DNA of 64,000 bases from Isoetes taiwanensis (taxonomy: Eukaryota > Streptophyta > Lycopodiopsida > Isoetales > Isoetaceae). Of this stretch, positions 1 to 9,060 are shown in pieces. Position 1 is the stretch's first letter, and the number at the start of each line of letters is the position of its first letter. The DNA is taken from positions 1,146,281 through 1,210,280 of the forward strand of contig JAJEKV010000142.1 in assembly GCA_021234155.1 (NCBI GenBank), written 5' to 3'. The notes beneath the pieces were generated by a model that made no database searches, was not told the DNA's origin, and saw only the letters and a list, made by a program, of their open reading frames with translations. The position numbers and the translations under genes are program-made.

Positions 1-616
1 CCCGTTAGAGGAAGAGGTGCACGAGCAGACGCCCAAGAGCAGGAGGAGGCCGGGCGGTGGCGAAGCCCCCATCATTTCCGGGACGTGGGATAGGGTCAAG
101 GCCCCACGGCCGCAGCTGAAGTTTTACGCGGATAGACCCCTTAAAGGTCTAAGTGAGAGAAGAGAATGAGGGAGCACAACGCATATATGGCGAAGTGGGA
201 GGCCTACAACACCTATTACTGTGAGCACTTAGGGTGAGAACGATCAAGGCGGCACCATTTAAGAGCATTGACACTAAAGCCCTCCACCAAGACCCAAGGC
301 CCCACGAGCACACGGGGAAGAAGCGGAGCAAGAAGAAACAGAGGAAGACAGGGCACTCAAGGAGATCCGCCACTTCTAAAAGTTACTGCCTCGATTCCCG
401 CGGCCGCTCCAGCCACCGTCCGCTGGGTCATTCAAGAATACAACACGACATGCGCGCGATGTATTTTAGATGTTGTTTCGTGTTTGCAAGAGGCGTCAAG
501 CCCACTTGGTGAAACATTTTGAAGATTCAACGGCCTGCAAAGTGCACGCGAAGAGGGTCACCCTCATGAGGCAAGATATGTATCTTGCCAGACACATCAA
601 GGGAGAACGGCCTTGA
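1..616 (+). pseudogene. Histone H3-like ORF of chromovirus module A (partial, frameshifted)
   Basis: Read across frames, the last ~90 codons match the histone H3 fold. A basic stretch (about 310-350) is followed by ALKEIRHF (353-376; H3 has ALREIRKY), then IPAAAPATVRWVIQEY (398-445, the alpha-1 region, resembling CENH3 more than canonical H3), LQEAS (484-498), AHLVKHFEDS (500-529; H3 AYLVGLFEDT), HAKRVTLM (545-568; H3 HAKRVTIM), LAR (583-591) and HIKGERP then TGA at 614-616, exactly where H3 ends in RIRGERA. Upstream is a charged region with MREHNAYMAKWEAYN-like residues (about 163-220) that is conserved in copy 2. At least two frameshifts and one in-frame stop (378) break it as written. The 5' part lies outside the window. 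Homology to H3 is seen; packaging of element DNA or targeting would be inference. Confidence 0.8.
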
Positions 617-700
617 ACCTTGTAAATGACTGTAAAATTTTGTTAATATAAAGAAAATTTTGTGTAAATAAAGTGTTAAACCAGTTTAGATAGGTCAAGA
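617..700 (+). terminator. AT-rich 3' end of module A
   Basis: Directly after the H3-like stop codon comes an AT-rich stretch with TGTAAAT, TTTTGTTAATATAAAG and TTTTGTGTAAATAAAG, which resemble plant near-upstream and AATAAA-type polyadenylation signals. The equivalent position in copy 2 (61016-61080) has the same character. This suggests the module may end its own transcript here, but the sequence alone does not prove it. Confidence 0.4.
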
Positions 701-757
701 TATCGATCCCTAGCCTTCGTTTTAATTAAATTGGAGTTTGAGCAAAATTGAGACGAT

Positions 758-820
758 GTCTCACACGTCGGCGCCAGACGATTTCTACATTTTAGAAACG
801 GGCCGGCGCAACGGTGAGAC
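758..820 (+). repeat. Hairpin repeat 1 of the chromovirus interior
   Basis: An imperfect palindrome with outer arms GTCTCA (758-763) and TGAGAC (815-820). The inner stem is ATTTCT (781-786) with AGAAA (794-798) around ACATTTT. It is the diverged sister of the repeat at 955-1018; copy 2 of the element carries four related units. Confidence 0.7.
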
Positions 821-954
821 CATGCCCAAAAAATGCCCAAAACAGCTCCAAATCGACTAAGTAAAGGGGTCAATACACTTTAACTCGATGAGTTTAGTAG
901 AATTACAGCCTTAGATCACCTAAATTGAGTAACCCTAGCCCAATTAGGACCTAT

Positions 955-1018
955 GTCTCACACGTCGCGCCCAGATGATTTCTACATTTTAGAAATCGGG
1001 TCAAGCAACGTATGAGAC
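955..1018 (+). repeat. Hairpin repeat 2 of the chromovirus interior
   Basis: Outer arms GTCTCA (955-960) and TGAGAC (1013-1018) enclose a perfect 7-bp stem GATTTCT (977-983) / AGAAATC (991-997) with the loop ACATTTT. It is the clearest member of a family that occurs in pairs before each extra ORF of this element. Confidence 0.75.
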
Positions 1019-1195
1019 CCTGCACTCGCCATCACCAAATGATCTCCAAATTACACAATAGGTTCAAGAGCTCTCCTTAGCATGCTCAAACTCTAGAAAT
1101 AGTCTTCAAACTTGCAATTGCATCCCTTAATAGATCAGAATTACCTAATCTCAAGAAAATCTAGGTCATCCAAAAAATTAGGGTTTTCCCCTTTC

Positions 1196-1204
1196 TATAA
1201 ATAA
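1196..1204 (+). promoter_or_regulatory. TATA-like box before module B ORF
   Basis: TATAAATAA lies 125 bp before the ATG at 1321, after TTAGGGTTTTCCCC. The same context occurs in copy 2 at 61612 (112 bp before its ATG), and a similar TATAAATA lies 131 bp before the module A ATG (59665). The conserved spacing supports an internal promoter, but this is inference. Confidence 0.45.
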
Positions 1205-1320
1205 GTTCCCCATTTCTCAATTGGCACCCCTCAAATTTGCTCCCCTTTCGCTAGGGCGATCTTTCGGCCCCACGAGGCGCTTCTCGCATCCGTTTGATAC
1301 TCCCCTTCCTTGCTAGATCA

Positions 1321-2836
1321 ATGGCCACCGCTGATTTCGGAGATGGATGGCACGCTGCTCCACCCCATCGAGGCGGATGTCAACGACATCTTCCAAGTCT
1401 TTTGTGAAAGAAATCGACATCCAAGCTACGCCAACGCAACCCCAAAGATATAGGCGGTGCAGAATTTCAGGCTAGGTAGGGCCCTCCCTTGTTCAAGTTC
1501 CCCTTGCATAGGATATTTCGTTCCCCGCCCATCCCTTCAGCAGACTTTGGGCGATGTCCCCAACATCGCTACAAATACTTGACTAACAAGGCAGTAGGCT
1601 GCACGGGATTACATGGTCCGGATGTACCAACAGGGACCGTACTTCTCACAGACACCGCCGCCTCTAGCCATCTTCTTTATCCCAATCATACAGAACCCGA
1701 TGGGGCAACCTCTATCCTCCAGATGGAGGTAGACCCCATAATGGGAAGGAATGAAGGGCAAATGCCGCCCGCAGATCAACAAGAACAAGAAGCAAGAGAG
1801 GATGAAGAAGAGTCGGACGAATGAAGGATACCGAAGCTCACGACTGAGACGAAGAACGGCGCCTAAGGAGAGCGTGAGGCGATCAACTTCGAAAGCCAGG
1901 CGGGGGCATCGAGTTTCTCCCACTTGGGCTAGGGAATCACAAGCCTAGCCCCTATCATCATCGACGGGAGAGGAGTATCTACTCCTCCGACATCGAGAAC
2001 CTCCCTAATGTAGGAGAGGAGCCTCAGATTGGACGAACTACTCCACCAAATGGGCAAGCAGACTGGACGACTTCATCGTCTGGGAGCATCGACTTCCCGG
2101 CCCAAGTGAGGGAGTCCACACCTACACGTGGGGAGAGACGCCTCCGACATCCGTGCTTATAGCAAAGATCGTGCAATTGATGGACGAAGCGGGTCCGCCA
2201 ACGAGGAGGAGTTCCTCGCCTCCAAGAGCAGATGGGGATCCGTGGAAGACCACGAGTATCCTAATGCCGGGTCCCCCAATATCACCCCTTTGCCAAAGGA
2301 GAAGGAATCGACCTCGTGAGGCTCGACCGCGACAATTGAAGACTACTGTGGAGCTCATCAAGCAGAGGTCGACGAGTAATGGCCGGGCTTCAAAAGAGCC
2401 GAGGCCAAACAAGCTGAGAAACTTCGGGCGACAACAACGACAGTCGCCGTACTACTTTACCATCCGCCGATGGATGGGAGAATAGCGTAATCCACCGCAG
2501 TTCAAATTCCCGAGGCTTAAGAAGGAGTGTTTATGCTGATTGCACTCAGCTTCGGCAGGCATGCTCGAATAGCAAAGAATGTCGACTATGCTGTCTTAGT
2601 CAAGAGGGCAATGTCACTTGACCTCTTCGATTTTCGCCATCCCCAAGCGTCGGGGGAGATTAGCGATGGATAGCGCCCTTACATCCAATCGGCGGTAGAA
2701 GACACAGTGAGAGCCATCCGGGGAGGCTCACGGCAAGCATCATCAGGAACTTGGGTCACTTTCGGTAGGGGCGGCCCAAGTTAAGAAGTTTCTTGAAGAC
2801 AACCCGTCTTTACCGGGCGATTTCAAGACTAGTTAG
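1321..2836 (+). pseudogene. Module B ORF of the chromovirus, unknown protein, frameshifted
   Basis: It starts at ATGGCCACC, a good plant start context, and is colinear with 61724-63243 in copy 2. I do not recognise the protein. Parts visible in both copies, read across frames, are an acidic segment after about 1725 (DEEESDE), DDFIV near 2070, EEEFLAS near 2200, a basic/Glu-rich segment, YFTIRRWM (about 2455-2480), RHARIAKN (about 2560-2580), DLFDFRHP (2620-2643) and VKKFLEDNPS (about 2785-2815) before a TAG at 2834-2836. It is about 500 codons if frame were kept. It is not histone-like to my eye. It lies between the H3-like module and gag. Several frameshifts are needed to read through it. 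Confidence 0.5.
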
Positions 2837-2844
2837 ACTCTTGA

Positions 2845-2945
2845 TCCGGAGACTTTTTGTACCTAAAATATTACATGATATATAAATACAATTTTGTTGC
2901 ACTTTAAATGTTTTATTGATGTATGTTGCCCCACAATTATACCAA
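2845..2945 (+). terminator. AT-rich 3' end of module B
   Basis: The segment reads TTTTTGTACC, then ATATATAAATACAATTTTG, then TTTAAATGTTTTATTGATG. It is strongly conserved with 63220-63300 in copy 2. It has the same layout as the end of module A and precedes the start of the gag region. Confidence 0.35.
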
Positions 2946-2949
2946 CAAA

Positions 2950-4336
2950 CATAAACAATGCAAGAGAACAAATGGAACTAACCATATAGCCATTAATCAC
3001 TTGTGGATGCAGCTAGAGGGCTAGCTGAGGGAACGATAACTGAGACCTTATAGAAGAGCAAACCCCGCCTTGACCACCTCCTCCGCAAGGAACCTATTTG
3101 AAGATAGGGAATCCATGACCCCAGAGCAGGAGAGATAGCCCGTGATGAGGACCGGATCTGGAGCGATAAAGGCATTACCGTCCCGTGTGCTGGGTGAGTA
3201 GGTTCGGTAGGGCAATGCTCGCTTGTCGCAAGCATCAGCCTTCTGAGGGAAGGAAGGGACAAGAAGAGGAGCAAGAGAAGGAGATCCTGGGGCCCCGAAT
3301 CTTCCGACTCAAGTTTGTGACCGACCACTCGAGGAAGAGGAAGAGCGTGCTCGTGAACCAACAGGGAGGGAAGGCAGAGGAACACCCCGGAGGGACGACT
3401 ACAAAGAGATACCGGTGGGATCACCGTAAGAAGGTAGATTCCGCGACCGGCAATGTATGGAAGGCCCGAACCGGAACGGTTCGTGAGAGAACAGCGTCGC
3501 TTGGAAGCAGAGGCATGGCTGATCGAAAATGAGCGAGTACGGAAATGCTTATGGCATGAAGGATAAGGACAAAGGCAGAGTTGCAACAGCCAACTTGAAA
3601 GCGAGCCGCCGGATTTGGTGGAAGGGTATGCAAAGGCACACGCTAAGCAGGATGCTTGTAAGTTCGTGAAAAGTTTGCTAAAGCCTTCAAAAGCGCCATT
3701 ACGCTCCAAGGGAACATAAGTCCAAAGATGATGCAAAGAAATTCTCACCGTTGCGGCAAAAGCAACAAATCAGTTCAGAAATATACGAGGAATTCATGAG
3801 GCTAAGGTCTGATGCGTGCGGGTTGGGAGAGAAGCATGCAGAGAAAGCTATATCGAGGGGTGAATGAGGAGATCCGCAAGCTTGTGAGAGCAATAAACCC
3901 CAGGACGAGATCGTGGCAGAATCCAAGGCTATAAGCTTGCAAGGGTCGGGACCTCGAATAGCGGGCACAAGCAAAGTACTTCCGGGAGAAAGGCAAAGGC
4001 GACGGAAGCTATAGCCCCCAGGGCCCAAACAGTCCAGCTAGAACACAATATGGTGGGAACGAGGGGGAAGCGGCGGAGAAGAAGCAGTGTCCTTCAAGGA
4101 CAAGCGGGGAGAGGTCAAACTATCCAAAGCAAAGGCAATCCTTTTTGCAAGCAATGCCCAAGGAAAAGAGGCGGGAGTGCATAGAAAAGCAGTCATGCCC
4201 GGTGCTTCCACCGGGCCATAGGACGACAAAGAACCGCCCCTACGTCATGAGTGCAGCTGAAGCGGAGTTGGGAGATTGGGAAGCCCTGGGGGACGACGAC
4301 GTCGAAAAGAGGCCCGCTGACTATATTCAGTGGTGA
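2950..4336 (+). pseudogene. Chromovirus gag (frameshifted)
   Basis: Gag forms the particle that packages element RNA. Recognisable pieces are EEQRRMEAEAWL-like residues about 3485-3530 (read across a frame change), resembling the gag core motif that leads into the capsid domain. Next come a charged helical region (3660-3950) and a basic Arg/Lys/Gln-rich C-terminal part (4040-4230) with Cys residues that could be the remains of a zinc knuckle (about 4140-4200). The tail SAAEAE-like segment (about 4250-4270) resembles the gag end of other chromoviruses. The open frame 4145-4336 closes at TGA. Copy 2 carries the start of the same gag at 63316-64000. The start codon is uncertain; the first conserved ATG is near 2956. 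Confidence 0.6.
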
Positions 4337-4399
4337 GTGTCATATCTTTGCCTTAATAGATCTGAGCAAGCAGAGAGCCATTATAAGGTAATTTCCACA

Positions 4400-4756
4400 A
4401 GAGGGAAGGCTAAAGCTAAGTCATTCATAGTCTTGATAGACTCGAGGAAGAAGTAGCCATAACTTTGCATCCCCGAATGGTTCAGATGTTGAAGTTGAAG
4501 CCGCTAAAGTCAAAGCCAAGACCCGTGGTTTTAGCAAAAGTGGTGAAGGGCGACGGCGGAAAGAGAATTAACCGACATCGACTTGCTGGGGATTAATATC
4601 CGGATGGGAGCGAGAGGTAATGGGCATTGGAAAGTATGACTTGATCATAGGAATGGAGTACCTTGGGCGGCCAGGGGCCATTATCGACCGTGGAAGGCGG
4701 AAGGTGACCTTCCCAACGCCCGACGGCAAGATCATTGAGATAACAATCTAAGTTGT
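4400..4756 (+). pseudogene. Chromovirus aspartic protease region
   Basis: The protease cuts the Gag-Pol polyprotein. FIVLIDS at about 4426-4446 is the usual active-site strand, but the next residue reads R instead of the expected G of the D-S/T-G triad. Downstream, KYDLIIGMEYLG (about 4633-4668) matches the conserved (D/V)ILGMDWL strand of retroviral-type proteases. The frame between these pieces is broken by indels. It lies directly between gag and RT, as expected. Confidence 0.65.
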
Positions 4757-4763
4757 TCCCATC

Positions 4764-5730
4764 ATGCGGTGCATGTCCTCTAAACTTTTGTTCAAGTGCA
4801 TCAAGAGGAGCAAGTGGCATACATCTTCAAGCTTGAGATTAGTGAGCGGAATCGAAGGAAGCAAGGAAGACAACGCGCTCAGCAAGTTGCCGAAGCAAGT
4901 ATCTCAGCTAATCACGGAGTTCCATGATCTCTTTCCAGATGAGATCAAGCAGCTCCCTCCTTATAGGGGAGTCGAGTGCGAGATAGCACTCGAACCTGGA
5001 ACAAAGCCAACAAGTAAGGCTCCATATAGAATGACAACACAGGAGTTGTCGGAGTCAAGAAGCGATTCGCAGGAGTCGCTTTCGACCTAGGTTTCATTAG
5101 ACCTAGCGTTTTTCGCCGTTTGGAGCGCCCATTCTTTTTGTCAAGAAGAAGGATGGATCTTTGAGAATGTGCATAGACTATAGACAGTTGAATAAGCACA
5201 CCATTAAGAACAAGTACGCGCTCCCAAGATCAGACGACTTGATGGATCAGCTCCAAGGTGCAAAGATCTTCTCCAAAATCGACTTAAGGTCAGGATATCA
5301 CCAGATCAGGATAAAGGAAGAAGATATCCATAAGACCGCCTTCAGAACGCGGTATGGGCATTATGAGTTCACAGTAATGCCTTTCGGCTTATCAAATGCC
5401 CCCGCAACGTTCATGAGGCTCATGAACGATATCTTCAGGGAGTTCCTGGACACCTTTGTGATTGTTTTCTTTGACGACATTTTGGTGTATAGCAGATCCC
5501 TTGAAGAGCACGTACAACACTTGAGAAGAGTGCTAGAGAAGTTGAAGAGGCACCAGTTGTACGCCAAGTTGTCGAGGTGCCACTTCGCAACAGAAAAGGT
5601 GGAGTATCTAGGTCATGTGATCTCAAAGCTAAGGCATCTCAACAGGACTTCGCCAAGATTGAGGCCGCCATTCAAAGGGCCGAAGAATGTGCATGAAGTC
5701 GGTTTCTCGGCCAGCAGGGTACTACGGTGA
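4764..5730 (+). pseudogene. Chromovirus reverse transcriptase
   Basis: The RT copies element RNA into DNA. The first open part (4764-5088) carries the linker with LPPYRGVECEIAL before a frameshift. The finger motif GFIRPS...[16 protein letters not shown] is split over 5087-5160. The long open stretch from 5161 shows [47 protein letters not shown] (about 5380-5415) and the catalytic box FFDDILVYS (about 5468-5494), where most Ty3 elements have YIDD or FIDD. It ends in [10 protein letters not shown] before frame loss at about 5626. The RT core is the best preserved part of this copy, which suggests recent activity or lighter sequence error here. Confidence 0.92.
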
Positions 5731-5739
5731 AGTTCGTGA

Positions 5740-6256
5740 AGAACTTTGCTAAGATAGCAGCCTCGCTAAGAGCCGGGACGAGGGCGTAGAAGGTGAAAGA
5801 TTGGGTAGAGCATTGGCACAAGAAAGCCCAAAAGGGTTTGAACTGTTGAAGGAAGCTCTAACAACAAATGGGCCTTAACCTCACGGACCCGGAGAAAGAT
5901 AAGCTGGTAGCAACAGATGCAGTAAGATAGCTACGGGTGCAAAGTGCTTATGCAAGAAGAGCGGTGGTAGCGATGATTCCGTGAAGATGAACGACGCCGA
6001 GACGCTTACCCAACGCACGCATCGAGTTGCTTGCGGTTGTCGGGGGCATTAAGAATATGGAGGCATTATCTCTTGGGAAGGAAGTTCGGTTGGATACCGA
6101 CCATCGAGCCTCCAATATGTATTCACGCAACCACACCTTAATCGAGGCGTAAGGAGATGGATGGAGTTCCTCGAAGAATATGACTTTCATATAGTTTACA
6201 AGCGAGGGAAGCTCAATGTGGTAGCAGATCGCTTTCAAGGCATCCCCGACAACTAG
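5740..6256 (+). pseudogene. Chromovirus RNase H
   Basis: RNase H removes the RNA template. Pieces in several frames include VATDA (about 5908, first catalytic Asp), IELLAVV (about 6022), a TDHR motif at about 6096-6107 (typical TDHRSL, final catalytic Asp), and RRWMEFLEEYDFHIVYKRGK followed by NVVADR (about 6150-6235). This last part is the characteristic RNase H end of Ty3 elements, usually NVVADALS. Frameshifts separate the pieces. Confidence 0.85.
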
Positions 6257-6329
6257 AGTGCATTGCAATGCAATTTCGGACGCTCTCCAAAGCAACTTTG
6301 GTAAGAGGATTGAAGAGTCCTTGCCAGCG

Positions 6330-7549
6330 GGCGTGGATTTCAAGGAGGTATGGGCAAGCCTTTCTAAGGAGGCTAGAACAGATAAAGAGCGGGAGGCCTT
6401 CAAGCATTATAAGAAGGAAGGCAACCTGTTATACCATAAGAACAAGCAGCGAACCAATCATCAGGTGTAAGGAAGTTGATCCTCCGACGCGACAACAGCC
6501 CAATAGCCTGGCCATCGCGGGATTCATGAAAACATATTTTCAAAGTCGCAGCTACAGCCTATTATTGGCCGAATGAAGAAGCAAATAGCTCGCTACATCA
6601 AGGAATGTCGGCTATGCCAAGCAAGTAAGAAAGGAGCCGAATCCTGGGGGCATTAGAGCCATTAGCGGTGCCAAACGCCAAGTGGGAGGTAATCGGCATG
6701 GATTTCATCACGGGACTCCCAAGGGCGGTGAGAGGCAAGGATGTCTTAATGGTAGTGGTCGACAAGTTGTCGAAGATGGCACATTTTGTGCCTTGCGGAA
6801 CCACGACATCTGCCATGGATCAAACAAAGCTCTTCACCAAAGAGATCTTGGGCTTCATGGCATGCCAAGGGAGATCATCTCCGGCGTGGATCCGGTTCAT
6901 GAGTGCCTTTGGCAAGACCTCTTTGGCGACGATCCGCACGAAGCTATCCATGAGCACGGCATATCATCCTCAGACGGATGGCGGACGGAGCGGACCAACA
7001 GGATTCTAGAGGACATGCTACTTAAACTATGTCCGAATAAGCAAGGTATGTGGGAAGAATTTATTCACTTGGTGGAGTTTGCATACAATAGCACCAAGCC
7101 AGAATCATCCCAAATGTCGCCGTTTATGATCAATTCACGGCTATCGCTGCCTAACTCGCACACTTGGCACAACCCCGTGTCAAAGTGGAAGTTTCGCAGC
7201 AGATGTTGGCCCGATATGCAGCAGCTTGTAGAGGAAGTTCGTGGCTATCGCAGCAGCAAGAAGTCGTCAAAAGAGCATCGCCGACAAGCATCGAACAGTA
7301 AGAGAGTTCGAAGTTGGAGATGATGTTTGGCTCAAGATTAAGGTGAAGCAGGCGAAGCTCAGGATCGGCAATTGCAAGAAGCTTGCTCCAAGGTGGGCTG
7401 GACCTTTCAGAATAGTCGAGAAACTAGGCAATCAAGCCTACAAGCTAGACTTGCCAGCACACCTAAAGATTCATAACGTCTTCCACGTGGAGTTTTTGAA
7501 GAGGCATACCCCAAATCCGCATTTAAGTCTTGGATTCATAACCTGTTGA
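6330..7549 (+). pseudogene. Chromovirus integrase with GPY/F module
   Basis: The integrase joins element DNA to the host chromosome. The N-terminal HHCC zinc finger is partly visible (CRLCQASKK, about 6611). The core begins with WEVIGMDFITGLP (6686-6724, first catalytic Asp). The second Asp region (ISGVDPVHE, about 6881-6905) is altered. The third motif is split by a frameshift before QTERTNRILEDML (about 6985-7020, with the catalytic Glu region). The C-terminal open frame 7241-7549 contains DKHR, FEVGDDVWLK and APRWAGPFRIVEKL (GPY/F module), then HNVFHVEFLKRH. It leads straight into the chromodomain. Confidence 0.9.
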
Positions 7550-7559
7550 AAATGGAGGA

Positions 7560-7784
7560 ACGGTGGAAATAGTTCCAGAATTGATTCTTGATAAAGCTTT
7601 CAAGAAAACGAGGAGATCAGAATTCCTCCAGTATTTGGTCAAGTGGAAACACTTACCAGTGGAAGACGCGACATGGGTACTTAAGAAAGATTTAGTAAAG
7701 CAGTACCCACAGTTTATGGAGCAATGGGACGGCAAGGTCATCTCCGAAGAAATCGGCTCAGGCATGTCGATTTGTGTAGGTTAA
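7560..7784 (+). CDS. Chromodomain at the integrase C-terminus
   Basis: This 75-codon open stretch contains the chromodomain signature YLVKWKHLPVEDATWV (about 7633-7680) after ILDKAF, and ends with a helix around YPQFMEQW. Chromodomains of this class read methylated histone tails and steer integration to heterochromatin. It is the C-terminal part of the pol polyprotein, separated from 7241-7549 by a frame change as given. It places the element in the chromovirus lineage. Confidence 0.92.
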   Translation, partial: TVEIVPELILDKAFKKTRRSEFLQYLVKWKHLPVEDATWVLKKDLVKQYPQFMEQWDGKVISEEIGSGMSICVG

Positions 7785-8625
7785 TTCTTGTATAATTAAG
7801 ATTAATCTACGCATGCCACCTGCGCTTGGTATGGGTCGCATGCGTGTTACCGATGATGGGACCACTACGGTGATCTCTAGGGCGTGGTGTAATGTCAATG
7901 TAGGCATGACCGCGTTTCCGCTTGGGCGAGTGGAAGGTAGATTAGTAAGTCTACTTCTGTTCCACGGAAGTAGACGACCTCGAGAGAAAGGAGGTCATTG
8001 AGGAATGCATTCATAGGAAAAGCACCTTTAGCCCCATATATGCTTTGATAGGAGGAATCTATCCTTCGCCCCACTTGAGAAGGATATCCTCCGTTGGGCA
8101 ACTAGAGGTGTAGGCATGGCATATAGGCATGTAGGCTGTCTCCGCTGCCATAATGGAAGATTCACCTCTTCCCACGGAGATTAGCCATGCATCCATGTAG
8201 ATAGGTGGGGTGGTCACCATATAACCAAAAATTTTAATTAATAATTAAATGGTACTAACGTAGTGTCGACTGCAGCCGCAAGAGAGCCCTGAGGGCAAGG
8301 AGGTCGAGCGACTTAAGACTTGCAACACAAATTTTGTTGGAATGTGTTGCAAGGAACGAAGAGTGCCTCTAACGTTAATTCTAAATTTTGATAAACTTAA
8401 TCGTAATGTTAAGTGAAGTTTGGAGTAAATTGTCTAGTAATATGCATTGAATTGATAAGTTATTTCATAATATAATGATGTAATAATGTCATAAAAAATA
8501 TTACCTTGAGGTAATTGTAATAAAATGTAAGTATTATAGAGTATATCATATGCATCAGGTTGATTGCGAGGTTAGGAAGATTCCAAGGTGGGAGAACCAC
8601 GATGTCTTTGGGACGACATCATTTC
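7785..8625 (+). other. Noncoding 3' tail of the chromovirus
   Basis: No coding signal is seen between pol and the 3' LTR. It contains a perfect 9-bp stem-loop (GTCTACTTC 7949-7957 / GAAGTAGAC 7967-7975) and a strongly AT-rich part (8230-8560). Near 8581-8598 a sequence, TTCCAAGGTGGGAGAAC, looks like a duplicate of the polypurine tract. Confidence 0.6.
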
Positions 8626-8638
8626 AAGGTGGGGAGAA
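8626..8638 (+). promoter_or_regulatory. Polypurine tract (plus-strand primer)
   Basis: AAGGTGGGGAGAA lies directly before the TG of the 3' LTR. This purine run is where plus-strand DNA synthesis starts in LTR elements. A near copy lies 45 bp upstream. Confidence 0.8.
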
Positions 8639-8763
8639 TGTGACGTTCCCGCATATACTCCCGGGGCGTATATTGTATCGCCCGCCACGCGTGTGACCGC
8701 CACCGGATTGACGTGTGCGCCAGCGTGATAGCCAAGTGGGTAGCCCCAGGGGCAACTTGCTAG

Positions 8764-8965
8764 AATGTGCATTAGCATTAATGTGCACATTTTCCAATGT
8801 ACACATTAATGTGGGCACACATTTCCATGTGGCCACTTGATGCCAAGTGGGCCATACCCATAGGAGCAATTAAGGTGCACATTTTCCAATGTACACATTC
8901 ATTAATGTGCACACATTTCCATGTGAGCACATTTGGGTGCACACATTTCCATGTGGGCACATTTT
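8764..8965 (+). repeat. Minisatellite in LTR U3
   Basis: Irregular repeats of TGTGCACATTTTCCA and CACACATTTCCATGTG units. LTR 2 has essentially one unit in the same place (about 57738-57795), so the array expanded in copy 1 or shrank in copy 2. It explains much of the 1783 versus about 1512 bp length difference. Confidence 0.75.
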
Positions 8966-9052
8966 GGCCACCTAGCCTTAAAGGCAAGTGGGCCCATTAC
9001 CATTATCCCACATGCCCAAAGGGGATAATTGGAAACCCTAGCCACCCCCTTG

Positions 9053-9060
9053 TCTATATA
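9053..9060 (+). promoter_or_regulatory. TATA box of the LTR promoter
   Basis: TCTATATA is followed by GGGTTGGAAACCCTAACTAA. LTR 2 has TCTATTTAGGG in the same position (about 57871). AAACCCTA telobox-like motifs flank it, as in many plant promoters. Confidence 0.6.

Noticed and set aside
1321-2836. Module B considered as another core histone (H2A, H2B or H4)
   Set aside because: A few residues (for example RHARIAKN, LEDN) tempted comparison with H2A or H4, but order, spacing and C-terminus do not fit.
2993-3748. 251-codon minus-strand open frame opposite gag
   Set aside because: Copy 2 does not preserve it, and the plus strand carries gag-like motifs in the same place. It is a shadow of gag.
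8764-8965. CRISPR-like regularly repeated short units
   Set aside because: Units are irregular, partly inverted, and lie in the U3 of a plant LTR. No spacer structure or cas genes are present.
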